A stretch of 64,000 nt of DNA from Lampris incognitus (taxonomy: Eukaryota > Chordata > Actinopteri > Lampriformes > Lampridae): the NCBI RefSeq assembly GCF_029633865.1, contig NC_079211.1, positions 3,139,739-3,203,738 on the forward strand, read 5' to 3'. The translations under genes were made by a program, and so were the position numbers. The notes beneath the pieces are model-generated. The model saw only the letters and a list, made by a program, of their open reading frames with translations, was not told the DNA's origin and ran no database searches. How positions within the stretch are numbered: the stretch's first letter is position 1; each line of letters begins with the position of its first letter. This document shows, in pieces, positions 11,601 through 19,529 of the stretch.

Positions 11601-13051
11601 GCCCCGGAGGAGGGTTGTCGGCAGCCCTCTTAGCTGCCATGCAGGCCACATGCTGTCGGCTCGTTATGGCACTCCGGTGGTGTTTTTTGGAAACTTGACA
11701 TGCCTTTGAAAAATGCCCCCGTTTATCCGCCTTGCTCTCAGACTTCCAGCATACTGTGCAGTGCATAGTTGGAGTTTGGTCCACATTCTCTAATGCAACC
11801 CAGATAAACTCTGTTTCCAGGATAACTGAAATACTCTTGCGCTTCAGTTCATAAATTTTGTCATTATCTGCCACCATTTTCTCGTGAGTGACAAGTCTGA
11901 CAGCCATGCATCACATGCCTAGCCTACTCAATTCTTGATTGGCCAATGGTGTGTGCCAATATTCTCCAGGAGGGGCTATACTATATGCCAGAGAACGAGA
12001 ACATGATTTATGATATGACAATTGGGGGGGAAAAAAAAGAGAAATTGAAACATTTTAATTTATTTATATTTGCGGCGGGGGGGGGGTTTTCCCCCCCTCT
12101 TTTTCTCCCCAATTGTACTTGGACAATTTACCCAGTCCCTGCTCCACGCTCTCTGCTGATCTGGGGAGGGCTGCAGACTACCACATGCCTCCTCCTATAC
12201 ATGTGGAGTCACCAGCTGCTGCTTTTCACCTGACAGTGAGGAGATTCACCAGGGGGACGGTCATGCTATTCCCTCCAGTTCCCCCACCCCCCTGAACAGG
12301 TGCCCCGACCGACCAGAGGAGGCGCCGGTGCAGTGACCTGGACAAATGCCCACGTCCAGCTTCCCACCCACAGACACGGCCAATTGTGTCTGTAGGGACG
12401 CCCGACAAAGCTGGAGGTAACACGGGGATTTGAACCGGAGATCCCCGTGTTGGTAGGCAATGGAATAGACCGCTACGCTACCTGGATGCCCTATTTATTT
12501 AGTTATTGACTTTTTTTGTGTTTTTTTTTTTTTGTTACGAGTTGCTAGATTTACTAGCCCAATGTGGCATTTTACTTGCCCCGTGCAATCGAGCAATCAT
12601 TGTTGAACCCTGCCATTTAAGTACATCATGTTTTCAGATGCATGAAGTGAAACATGCCATTCATCCACAGTCATGTTACCTAATTAGATTTAGTTCATTA
12701 TTCCAGTTTACCAATTTAAAATTCATTAAGAGGTCTTAATTTGTGCTTTTGGGCAGATGTGATCATGTGTGCTTTAATACCTTTATAACAGCGCTGTGAA
12801 AGTACTTTTATGTAATTAAGTTTTGTCAGTCTTCTCACTTAATACTGAGCTTCGTGTTTGGTCAGTGGTTTTCTGAACAGCTTAATGTGGCGAACTGATT
12901 TCTCCGTTGTCGTGGTGTATTTGGTGTCTTGCTGTTCAGGCGTGTGTACAAGGAGAGATTGGGCGTTCCACCTAAAGTGATCATTGGATACCAGTCGCAT
13001 GCAGACACGGCCACCAAGAGCAGCTCCACCAAGAACACGTTTGTTGCTTGA
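410..13051 (+). CDS. eif4e: Eukaryotic translation initiation factor 4E (cap-binding protein), 7 exons, complete
   Basis: Join 410-427, 1829-1929, 2008-2103, 5744-5807, 7522-7635, 8269-8408, 12940-13051: 645 nt, 214 residues plus stop, against 217 in human eIF4E. All six introns are GT-AG and phases match. The protein binds the mRNA m7G cap in the cytoplasm and recruits eIF4G as part of eIF4F. Visible residues (human number in brackets): cap-stacking W54 (56) and W100 (102), E101 (103), phosphate contacts R155 (157) and K160 (162), W164 (166), and W71 (73) in the eIF4G/4E-BP surface. The Mnk site corresponds to S207 (209), though the tail is one residue shorter than human. Family: class I eIF4E. 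The substitutions, such as EAFNEHSGD and [11 protein letters not shown], and the basic N-terminus suggest a teleost paralogue (eif4e1c-like) rather than the human-like copy, but I cannot fix this. I chose ATG 410 because it gives the family start MAT and a strong context (A at -3, G at +4); ATG 407 would add one Met. Confidence 0.95.
747..759 (+). promoter_or_regulatory. YY1-type motif in eif4e intron 1
   Basis: CAAAATGGCGGAC matches the YY1 consensus AANATGGCGGC at its core. YY1 sites commonly lie just downstream of CpG-island promoters, which fits this position 340 bp after the start codon. Motif match only. A CACGTG E-box lies further on at 1274-1279. Confidence 0.4.
1829..1929 (+). CDS. 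eif4e: eif4e exon 2: basic N-terminal arm and start of core
   Basis: Acceptor TTTCCCAG, donor AG|GTAAGA. It encodes a Lys/Ser-rich arm ([11 protein letters not shown]) followed by the conserved EVANP...YIKHPLQN segment; the Arg codon is split with exon 3. The arm differs from the acidic, Pro/Thr-rich N-terminus of human eIF4E. Confidence 0.93.
2008..2103 (+). CDS. eif4e: eif4e exon 3: first cap tryptophan
   Basis: Lies only 78 bp after exon 2 (acceptor CTTGCAG, donor GC|GTAAGC). Encodes WALWFFKND, the cap-stacking Trp in SKTWQDN, and DTVEDFW, part of the eIF4G-binding surface. Confidence 0.95.
2248..2935. mobile_element. Inverted pair of tRNA-like modules (TIR element family, composite copy)
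   Basis: The sequence from about 2276 to 2370 (CTTTAGTCAAGCGGTTAGCG..., then ATACGGGTTCGCGTCCC) is repeated inverted at about 2630-2735. Each arm carries A-box-like GGTTAGCG and B-box-like GGGTTCGCGTCC segments and ends in GGGTCCGACCCGTTAGCCA. From 2751 to 2935 lies part of another copy (CACTACCC... GCGAATTCAGGGGCGCAGCC). The same modules recur at 22,107-22,165 and in better form at 29,498-29,960. Confidence 0.65.
2579..2606. repeat. (TA)n microsatellite
   Basis: Uninterrupted TA dinucleotides between the two inverted modules, in eif4e intron 3. Confidence 0.95.
2960..5235 (-). pseudogene. Degraded antisense non-LTR retrotransposon (L2/CR1/jockey-type), endonuclease plus RT
   Basis: On the minus strand, from about 5235 down, are an endonuclease-like piece ([13 protein letters not shown] and [12 protein letters not shown], about 4935-5040), an RT start ([10 protein letters not shown]...FTNYR at about 3700-3780), CGVPQGS...LGP (about 3300-3350), the FADD box (3232-3243) and [17 protein letters not shown] (about 3000-3050). 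Frameshifts, stops and deletions make it inactive. It is interrupted near 3815-3990 by another teleost repeat (TTTTTATAGCCCAAATTCAC at 3830). It fills most of eif4e intron 3 against the gene's direction. The clade is inferred from these motifs, without alignment. Confidence 0.75.
5447..5555 (-). mobile_element. 80-bp RTE LINE 3' tail with target duplication
   Basis: 5461-5540 is antisense to the last bases of the RTE-type LINE seen complete at 33,225-33,950 (GCTGCTCCCATTAGGGG, then the CAGCGGATCATCC region), starting with its TAC-rich tail. It is flanked by near-identical copies of CTTTCTTCAGAT (ending 5460 and 5555), a target-site duplication showing a severely 5'-truncated retrotransposition into intron 3. 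Confidence 0.8.
5744..5807 (+). CDS. eif4e: eif4e exon 4
   Basis: Acceptor TTTTTCAG, donor AAG|GTAAAT. Encodes [21 protein letters not shown], nearly identical to vertebrate eIF4E (human [21 protein letters not shown] from memory). Confidence 0.95.
6537..6836. mobile_element. 274-bp Penelope-like/unclassified repeat with perfect 13-bp target duplication
   Basis: 6550-6823 is flanked by identical TTTTCTTAGCTTG (6537-6549 and 6824-6836). It contains the phrases TTCATCCAGGTCATGG and GAGGCGAAACGTCTTC, which in fish genomes typically accompany Penelope-like retroelements. No protein-coding part. Located in eif4e intron 4. Confidence 0.65.
6908..7270 (-). mobile_element. tRNA-derived SINE (family A), antisense, perfect 14-bp target duplication
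   Basis: 6922-7256 lies between identical CCCAATGTTATTTA copies (6908-6921, 7257-7270). Read on the minus strand it begins with a tRNA-like head containing a B-box-like GGGTTCGCACC segment and ends in an AAAAATCAGAAATAAAT tail. The same family is on the + strand at 53,482-53,858. It has inserted in eif4e intron 4. Confidence 0.85.
7522..7635 (+). CDS. eif4e: eif4e exon 5: second cap tryptophan
   Basis: Exactly 38 codons, acceptor TACACAG, donor ACG|GTGAGT. Encodes [14 protein letters not shown], with the second cap-stacking Trp and the Glu that reads the guanine, then DLDRFWQET. Confidence 0.95.
7920..8010 (-). mobile_element. SINE family B head fragment, antisense
   Basis: Antisense match to the tRNA-like 5' part of SINE family B (GGTAACATGGGGATTCGAAC, then GATCCCCGTGTTGGTAGGCA and a TACCCGGACGCCC end). 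Only the head is present, in eif4e intron 5. Confidence 0.7.
8269..8408 (+). CDS. eif4e: eif4e exon 6: cap phosphate contacts
   Basis: Acceptor TTTCTGCAG, donor GG|GTGAGT. Encodes LLCLVGEAF, the invariant [18 protein letters not shown] (Arg and Lys contacting cap phosphates, Trp at the N7-methyl side) and ENREAITHI. Confidence 0.96.
8771..9989 (+). pseudogene. Tc1-like transposase, interrupted
   Basis: The N-terminal part has the paired-type DNA-binding region ([20 protein letters not shown], then GRPRKVT) and the first catalytic Asp in SDESRFSVW. The frame is broken by a LINE at 9401-9589, then resumes with [17 protein letters not shown], the second Asp in FQHDCGQC and, after a frameshift near 9800, [17 protein letters not shown]. 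In active Tc1 transposases the last motif reads NPIE; here the catalytic Glu position is Lys. Insertion, frameshift and lost acidic residue make it inactive. Confidence 0.88.
9387..9603 (-). mobile_element. RTE LINE 3' fragment nested in the Tc1 transposase
   Basis: 9401-9589 (189 bp) is antisense to the C-terminal coding end of the RTE LINE (minus strand: [18 protein letters not shown]) plus its CTACCACTAC tail. Flanks TGCCTGACAGCATT (9387-9400) and TGCCTGACTGCATT (9590-9603) form a 14-bp target duplication with one mismatch. Confidence 0.88.
10412..11907 (-). pseudogene. hAT transposase relic (ZNF862-like type), middle deleted
   Basis: On the minus strand, 11907-11575 encodes an N-terminal zinc-finger-like piece ([19 protein letters not shown]...). 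10938-10640 encodes a linker ([14 protein letters not shown]) and 10639-10412 the hAT C-terminal dimerisation region ([20 protein letters not shown], then [11 protein letters not shown]). Normally about 500 residues of catalytic domain lie between; they are missing. Frames differ between segments. Antisense in eif4e intron 6. Confidence 0.8.
12070..12495 (-). mobile_element. SINE family B, near full length, antisense
   Basis: On the minus strand it starts GGCATCCAGGTAGCGTAGCG (A-box-like) with B-box GGTTCAAATCC, followed by the family body (CACAATTGGCCGTGTCTG, ACATGTATAGGAGGAGGCAT) and the 3' end CAATTGGGGAGAAAAAG. About 400 bp. The same family is at 25,137, 27,872 and 63,505. Located in eif4e intron 6. 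Confidence 0.88.
12940..13051 (+). CDS. eif4e: eif4e exon 7: C-terminus and stop
   Basis: Acceptor GCTGTTCAG. Encodes [20 protein letters not shown] and the flexible tail [16 protein letters not shown], then TGA. The Ser aligned with human S209 is present; the last residue is Ala rather than Val. Confidence 0.96.
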
Positions 13052-13244
13052 GGAAAACTAGAAATGTTTTTGTTTTCTCTTTTTGTTTGTTCTCCTTTTT
13101 TGTTTGTGAATTTCCATGGCTAATGGACATGCTAATGCTAATTTTAAGAAAATGTAAAATCACACTTAAGAAAAATGGCCTGTTGTTTTCTCCCCTTTTT
13201 AATATGTTAAAGCTTTAATAGCTGATCAGCAGGAAAGTTGCAGA

Positions 13245-13250
13245 AATAAA
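13245..13250 (+). terminator. AATAAA polyadenylation signal of eif4e
   Basis: Canonical AATAAA 194 bp after the stop codon, followed about 55 bp later by a GTGTGTGTGTG element (13305-13317), as expected for a cleavage/polyadenylation site. A short 3' UTR is implied; further downstream sites cannot be excluded. Confidence 0.7.
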
Positions 13251-13568
13251 TTGTGGAGCTACTGGAAGAGCTGAGTCCTGAGTTTCATTAAAACATTCTT
13301 TAAACTGTGTGTGTGTGTCTCTCAGGCTATTGAATGGTTGAGCATCACACAGTTAAGGTCAAAATGATTAGCCCCCTTAATGAAATCAAACAAAACCCTT
13401 AACGTTTCCATGGAAATGACCATAACCACAAGTGTTTATAGTTTAATTGCTTCCAAAGGAAGAAAGACAAAATCTCCACCAAGCTTGATTAAGATATTTT
13501 ACTGATACTCTGAATTGAAACAAGAAAAAACAAAAATGACAAGGCCAAAATAATTAGCCCTCTGACAA

Positions 13569-14540
13569 TTAATAGTCAATAGTGTAACCTTTCTGACTCA
13601 CAACTGACAACACCCTCTTATGGTGGTTCCTAACTAGGTTGGCACATGTCTCTTGAGGGATCTTAGTCCATTCTTCCATAGCAAATTGTTCAAGCTCACC
13701 CAAATTGTGTGGTTTTCCAGCATGGACATGAACCTTGAGCTCCTGCCACAGAGTCTCAATAGGATTGAGATCTGGGCTCTGAGAGGGCCACTGCAGGACC
13801 TTGATTTTGGTGTCTTTCAAAAAGCTTTGGACCAACTTGGATGTATGCTTCGGGTCATTGTCTTGCTGGAAGACCCAGCAGCGACATAAAGCTAGACTGG
13901 CAGCAGATTTCTTTACATTAGCCTTCAAAATGTTGACATAATCTTCTTTCTTCATGATCCCATGCAACCGAACAAGGTTCCCTGTGCCTGAAGTAGCAAA
14001 ACAGCCCCACAGCATTATGCCCCCACCACCATGTTTAACTGTGGCAACTGTGTTTTTAGGGTCGAAGGCCTCTCCCTTCTTTCACCAAACAAAAGCAACA
14101 TCCATGTGCCCAAACAGCTCAAGTTTGGTCTCGTCAGACCAAAGGACAGACTTCCAGAACTCATGCCCATGTTTCAAATGTTCACGGCAAACTTCAGTCT
14201 GGCTTTGATGTGCCGCTGTGTGAGCAATGGAGTTTTTCTTGGACGATGACCTCGAAGCCCACCCCGATGAAGAGCCCGCACAACAGTCTTCCTTGAAACA
14301 TCAAGTCCAGAAGAGGCCAGTTCAGCAACAGTCATCTTGGCAGAGATCCGGGGATTGTTGATGATATCTCTTGACTATTTTCCTCTCCAAGGTTTTTGAA
14401 ATCTTGCACTTTCGACCAGGCCCAGGTTTGTTTCTAACACAATTTGTCTCCTTGTGCTTTGCAGTGATGCAACGTACATCTGTTCTAGACACTGAAACGC
14501 TTGGAAATGGCCGTATAGCCTTCCCCTTTAAGATGAGCAT
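13569..14540 (-). pseudogene. Tc1-like transposase, degraded
   Basis: Minus strand, from about 14,540: a DNA-binding part (GPGRKCKISKTLERKIVKR), then SDETKLELFGHM (first Asp, about 14,120-14,155), IMLWGCFATSGTGNL, QQDNDPKHTSK (second Asp) and SQSPDLNPIETLWQELK (third acidic residue), ending QKGYTIDY. All three catalytic residues survive. The frame is broken between the DNA-binding and catalytic parts, and a TGA stop (complement of 14,082-14,084) lies where a Trp or Arg codon is expected. Confidence 0.85.
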
Positions 14541-14691
14541 CCACTGTCATCTTTCTGAGTTCCAGATGGATTTCCTTACTTTTTGGCATGATGAAATTAC
14601 TTCTTACCAAGAATTTAAGAGTAGTCCCTCTCAATCAAGTGTTCAAGTGCCACTAGCCCCGTTCATTGGAGTCTCCTAAGTAAAGTTCAAT

Positions 14692-14811
14692 GCTGATTGA
14701 TTGCTCGGGTGTGGTTTGAAAGCTGATTGATTGGTCAGGTGTTGTTTGAAAGCTGATCGATTGCTCGGGTGTGGTTTGAAAGCTGATTGATTGGTCAGGT
14801 GTGGTTTGAAA
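14692..14811. repeat. 30-bp minisatellite inside the Tc1 element, 4 copies
   Basis: Four tandem copies of a 30-bp unit beginning GCTGATTGATTG and ending GGTTTGAAA, alternating GCTCGGGTGTGG and GGTCAGGTGTGG variants. It lies between the transposase 5' end and the right inner direct repeat. Confidence 0.92.
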
Positions 14812-15039
14812 GCAAAAATCACATGGGGGCTAATAATTTTGACCACCTCAATTTTCACTACATTTGGTTTAAAGTAAAACTGAAGATGTATTTTACATTC
14901 CAAAATGTACCAAATATAGGGGCCTTAACATTGAATATTTTACTATGTAAAGTTTTATGAATGATGTAAGCGTTGGGCAGAATTTCAGGGAAATGTTCCA
15001 TAGTTCCTTGGGGGGGCTAATAATTTTGACAACTGTATT

Positions 15040-15880
15040 TAAGTAGAGGCTATAAAATGAGATGAAAGACTATTTTCCTATCACAAATTTAAACCATGCT
15101 ATTGTTTTCCTAAGATGGTGGTTGGGAATTGTGATCCCTGACAAAACGTTTGCTCCACTGCATTTTACAGCTGTTCAACCTCCAGAAATTGTTTGCTGAA
15201 GTGAATAAACTAAGTGTGGTTCATGGATGGACAGGAAGAAGGCGCCATTTTGAAATAAAATATGAATAAACCCCCTCGCTGTGTGTGCGCACACAGACAC
15301 CACTAAATCTATTCAGAGATGCAATTTTTTAAGAATTGTTGTTCATTTGCTCTCTAAGTGTATTAGTGACCTTGACCTCTTCATGTATCTTTCTGGGAAT
15401 TGATGTGAAACTGAACGTCTGTCACAATTCCCATCTGAAGAAACCGCTGTAGTTGATCAGCTTCAGCACTTCACATGTTTGACTTTTCCCCTTCAAACTT
15501 ATTCTTCCTGCTGTAGAGAAGTGTCTGTAGTCTGAAGTTGGGAAAAGGTCGTCTGAACAAATAACACAGTGAGGGTGGTAAATGTCTTGCAACTGCAAGG
15601 AGAAGAGGCTGTAAGGGAGGTGGATTTAGTTTTGTGAGTTTAACCGTTCCCTTTGTAAGCGCACGAGATCCTTAGAAGAGCTGAATGCTTGTCATTGAAA
15701 AGCAATGCACCTCCAATCCTTTTCTCAAAAACTGAAAGTTTAGTCAATACTGCTTGTGAGACTGAACGGCCCAAACCTACACGGGAGTCTACCAGAAAAT
15801 AGGAATTTTGTTTTTTGAAAACAATTTTGAGTAAATCTGGAAGTTTGTGGAACATAACCAAATTAAAGATGGCTTGATCT
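15040..15880. other. No gene or repeat recognised
   Basis: About 0.8 kb between the Tc1-like element and the next LINE fragment. No convincing ORF, splice structure or repeat family seen. Confidence 0.5.
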
Positions 15881-16262
15881 TACTCGCGTTCAGGGATATG
15901 TAGCTGGCCTAGCACCACAGTACCAGATTATCCACCTCATCCAGGTAGTCACTCTCGTCATCACTGGCAATCGGATCCACCACAACTGTGTCGTCAACAA
16001 ACTTGACTATGAAGCTGGAGTTGTGCTTGGCCGTTCAGTCATGGGTATATAGTGAATACAGTAGGGGGCTTAGGACACATCCTTGGGGGGCTCCCGTGTT
16101 AAGTGTGATGGTGTTTGAGATGGTGCCACCCACCCTCACAACCTGTGGTCTCCCAGTGAGGAAATCATGGACCCAGCTACAGATGGAGGTGCTGAGACCC
16201 AGATCATGGAGCTTAGCAGACAGAATTTTGGGGACTATGGTTTTGAAAGGCTGAACTATAGT
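15880..16262 (-). pseudogene. Antisense LINE RT fragment (L2/CR1-type)
   Basis: The minus strand reads [20 protein letters not shown], then [20 protein letters not shown] and FIVKFVDDTVVVDPI, typical RT blocks including the catalytic DD (FVDD in place of FADD). It has at least one stop and both ends are truncated. Confidence 0.8.
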
Positions 16263-17120
16263 CTGAACAGTATTTTCACATAGTTCTCACACCTGCTGTC
16301 CAGGTGGGATGTAGTGGTGTGTAGTACGGTACCTGTGATATGAGTTGGGTCAGTTTCTGGTTTTGCCAGTCCGGTCCAGACCTGTGTAAATAAACATGGA
16401 CGGTGGACTATGTTCCCTCAACTTGATTCTTTAGTTTGTGTTATAAAAAATAGCTGTATAGATTTGACCAGTTTATGCTGAGTTGGAGTGAAAGATGTCA
16501 TAGCTTCCCAGTGCAATGTCGGTCCATGTTAAGAAAACTTCTAAAAATGGTACTTTATTCCATTGTTAGTTTTCATGCAAAATGAGTAGGAAATTGTATA
16601 ACTTGAGATATTATTCATTTTTCATCAATAATCCAGGCAGAGAAAGTGAGTTTTCTCTGCACAGGAGCAGCAGACGGACGGGCTCGTTTAAACTCACCAG
16701 ATGTTTGAGGAACCGACGAATTCATCCAGAAGCTGATCCAACTCCTTGACCCTGAACTGGAAAAGCAGCATTACAGTGTGAACCCCATTTAGTTCTGAGA
16801 AGAATTATCTGTTCATTGGGGTTGGGTAAAAGGCCAAATAAAAGGCGCCTCACCTGGTAATGTACTACTGGTTATCTGTAGGCAGGTTTAGCTGAGGAAG
16901 ATCCACCATCTCCATCTCTTCCACCGTTCCTCCATGTGCGAGCGTCATCCCCCAAAAAACAGCATCTGAAATGAATGGCTGAGACACGGCTACATGGATC
17001 AATTCAAAAATTCTAAATTCGTTCAATTGTAATAGTTCAGTTCAATTTGTTTTCTTTGAAAAAAAATAAAAATGAACAAAAAGAAAACTGCCCCAAGAGC
17101 GGGGTGGATAAGTGACTGAG
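16263..17120. other. No gene or repeat recognised
   Basis: AT-rich intergenic sequence of about 0.85 kb. No supported ORF or known repeat. Confidence 0.45.
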
Positions 17121-17124
17121 GTGG

Positions 17125-17254
17125 GCACATCTGGATAAAAGCATGAAAATGGGTACATGGGGGTTTTACAGTATGCTGATTTCAAAAATAGCGGGAACCA
17201 AGTTCCCGCTATTTTTCCCCATGTACCCATTTGCATGCTTTGATCCAGATGTGC
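17125..17254. repeat. Long imperfect hairpin (inverted repeat)
   Basis: Inner arms AAAAATAGCGGGAAC (17184-17198) and GTTCCCGCTATTTTT (17202-17216) are perfectly complementary around a 3-nt loop. Outer arms GCACATCTGGAT...AAAGCATG...AATGGGTACATGGGG (17125-17161) and their near-complement (17217-17254) extend the stem, with a roughly 22-nt one-sided bulge. It could be a foldback/MITE remnant or give an RNA hairpin. Confidence 0.85.
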
Positions 17255-17702
17255 ACGCTTTGAGTACAAAATGTTGCATATCCGCTCCACTACACGGAGT
17301 CCTTACATCACATAATGTCTGAAGTGGGCCATGTTAATTTGCCTAGTTGAAAGTCAGAAAAATAAATCGATAAAACATCTCCAAATACCACAAACACAAT
17401 TCCAAACAAGCCCACTCTGTAATCTTTGAGAAAATGGCAATGAATTTAAAAATGTCTGTTTGGATGTCTTATAATTTAACACTTAAAGAGCCACTTATTG
17501 TAATGTGCTTACCAATATTGCAGGGCTGGGTCACAGTAACATCCAAATATTCTTAGTTTCTGATAGCTTTTAAAAGAGAATAACGCTTGTCGCTAAAGTA
17601 TAAAGACACAAAAAATGTAAAAACAGTCGCCACAATTTGAACATTATTCACCCATTTGCCTGAAACATGTAACTTCACCTTAAGTCTTGCTTAGATATTC
17701 TT

Positions 17703-17832
17703 TCATTAGTCTCCATCCATCCATCCATTATACATCCTGCTCTCAGGGTTGCGGGGATGCTGGAGCGTATCCCAGCAGTCATTGGGCGGCAGGCGGGGAG
17801 ACACCCTGGACAGGCCGCCAGCCCATCACAGT
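17703..17832 (-). mobile_element. V-SINE-like 3' end, antisense
   Basis: (CCAT)n, then the complement of the family's 3' region (GGCTGGCGGCCTGTCCAGGG, AGGATG). Only about 130 bp; the tRNA-like head is absent. It abuts the downstream end of the Myb/SANT-like ORF. Confidence 0.8.
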
Positions 17833-17843
17833 CTCAAAGGAGA

Positions 17844-18419
17844 TTATTCAGTCATTTGACTCAATAATTCTTCAGGTCTCCTTCGGCTTGTGGCCTCTGA
17901 CTCAAGGAGGAACTTCACAAGTGAGTTTGCCTGTTCCCCTGTCCTCCGCTGTGTAGATGGGCTGGATTCTCCCCTCAGCACTAAGATGTCAATCCCCTCT
18001 GACCTTCCCACAATTGGGAAATCTACATCATGATGTACCCCTAAAGAGCCTCCATCCATTTCATTAAAGAACTTAAAGCGCATGCTTCCCCTCCCTGTAC
18101 TATGACCGTTATCTTTGACTTCTTTGTAAGCATCCACAAGTGTTTGCCACTTTCTACAAACTCTGTCTGGATCGAACACCTGGCCAAGATGGTCAGACAG
18201 CTTACTGGCCATATCCCTCCACATGTGTTTCTTGGATCCTTTGCTTGTTTTAATCCTAGCACTGAGCTCAGCGAGGCTTTGTGGGTGTTCACTGCTGTCT
18301 GACTCTAGGTGTTGCCTTATTAAGTCTATCAGAAAGAGGATTTGCTCCCTTGTGAAGCCATCATGTGGCTGCAATGACACAGTGGTTGAGTTGCTGGCAC
18401 TAGAAGACTCTCCCTCCAT
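17844..18419 (-). CDS. Myb/SANT-like DNA-binding protein, intact 191-aa ORF (Harbinger-type)
   Basis: A complete ATG-to-stop ORF of 191 residues. Residues about 20-115 form a Myb/SANT-like (MADF/trihelix-like) domain: FTREQILFLIDLIRQHLE, KHMWRDMASKLSD, then CRKWQTLVDAYKEVKDNNxxxGRG-like (here KDNGHSTGRG) and FKFFNEMD. The N-terminus is Ser-rich. This type is encoded beside the transposase in fish PIF/Harbinger transposons and in host MSANTD/NAIF1-like genes. No transposase ORF is seen next to it. A V-SINE piece follows its stop. It may be a recent transposon ORF, a retained fragment, or a host exon; I cannot decide. Confidence 0.7.
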   Translation of the reverse strand: MEGESSSASNSTTVSLQPHDGFTREQILFLIDLIRQHLESDSSEHPQSLAELSARIKTSKGSKKHMWRDMASKLSDHLGQVFDPDRVCRKWQTLVDAYKEVKDNGHSTGRGSMRFKFFNEMDGGSLGVHHDVDFPIVGRSEGIDILVLRGESSPSTQRRTGEQANSLVKFLLESEATSRRRPEELLSQMTE

Positions 18420-18779
18420 ACTCCCGCTTTCCTGTCTCGTCCCCTTGCTGCTGCTCTCTCTCCCTTAATCAAGAATTGAACATGTGATGAGCTGTTTATC
18501 ATTATGTCAATAACGGCAGGCCATTATATATAGATATGCTACTCTGTGAAGCCATTATCTGCCATGTTTCTACTATGACTGGACAACAGTATGTTGAAAA
18601 TAATGAAGACTGGTCCAAAAATCACTGTCAAACTAATCTGGAAGAAAACTGCATCGTGACTGAGGGTTTCACCAACGCCGTAGGAACTGGGGTCCCATTC
18701 TGCTCGGTATAGGGGAGCGGTCAGGGGTTGAGATCTTCCCGCATCCAAAAAGAAATTCATCTCTTCATCTAAATACACT

Positions 18780-19330
18780 GTTACCCCGTTTATACTGGCA
18801 GCTCAAATCTGATTTTTCGGCAAATCCAGACTGGAATCTTGATTTCTTTTATGTAGTCTGAACAGCAAAAAACACATTGGAATCTGGTCTTTGCAAATCG
18901 GATTTGAGCCACATTCGGAGGGGGTTTCATATCTGATTCAAATCGGGTTTCTAAAGATGTGTCTCAGTCTGGACGCTCTAGCCACTCAAATCGGATTTCA
19001 AACTGTCCGTTACGTCACTCGCAACGCGACACAACACAACCCAACACAACACAACACATGTTAACGTCAGAGTCTGAGCGCGGAAGTTCAAACCCGCATG
19101 CAACGAGAAGGAAGACGACCTAAAAAATGGAGAACAGTAGTGCCTGGGCAGACGAAGAAGCCAACGGTCTCACAGCTCTTTGGGGGGACGCCACAGCCCA
19201 TTTCCCCACCGGTCAACACGTTCCGGGTTGCACCGCACCTCGCGCTGCCCAGCGAGGCTGCCGTGACTGCAGCACGGGACACTGTGGTGTCCCCACCCTT
19301 ATAAACAATACAGTAAATGTTGTGTATTTC
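18780..19330 (+). mobile_element. Probable DNA-transposon remnant
   Basis: 18,780-19,020 carries repeated AATCGGATTT/AAATC motifs in direct and inverted form, typical of fish MITE ends. From 19,127 the + strand reads MENSSAWADEEANGLTALWG, resembling the start of a trihelix/MSANTD domain (W-x-x-E-E...L..W), after which the similarity is lost. No complete gene. Confidence 0.4.
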
Positions 19331-19529
19331 TAATGTTTTCACTTGTTGGTATTTTTAGCGTTTTCCTGAATTACTTTTGTGCAGACAAGATAACTTTCAG
19401 AGATTGTTTACCATAACCAGCTACCTAGTAACACTGGCCACATATTTTGACATCACTTTACATGCAGAACAAGTTTTACTATGTGGTAGTGTGGATTATT
19501 TTAACTAAATAAGTGCCACGGCCAAAACA

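Larger units (their letters stand above)
13347..15038 (-). mobile_element. Tc1-like transposon with IR/DR ends, about 1.69 kb
   Basis: Each end has two direct repeats. Left: outer GGTCAAAATGATTAGCCCCC (about 13,353) and inner GGCCAAAATAATTAGCCC (about 13,543). Right, complementary: inner GGGGGCTAATAATTTTGACC (about 14,825) and outer GGGGGCTAATAATTTTGACA (about 15,008). Spacing is about 185-190 bp on both sides. This is the IR/DR layout of Sleeping Beauty-like fish Tc1 elements. The transposase lies inside on the minus strand. Confidence 0.88.

Noticed and set aside
12419..12490. Candidate tRNA gene from A/B-box sequence
   Set aside because: It is the tRNA-like head of a SINE; the same head precedes the same SINE body at other loci, and I could not see a full cloverleaf.
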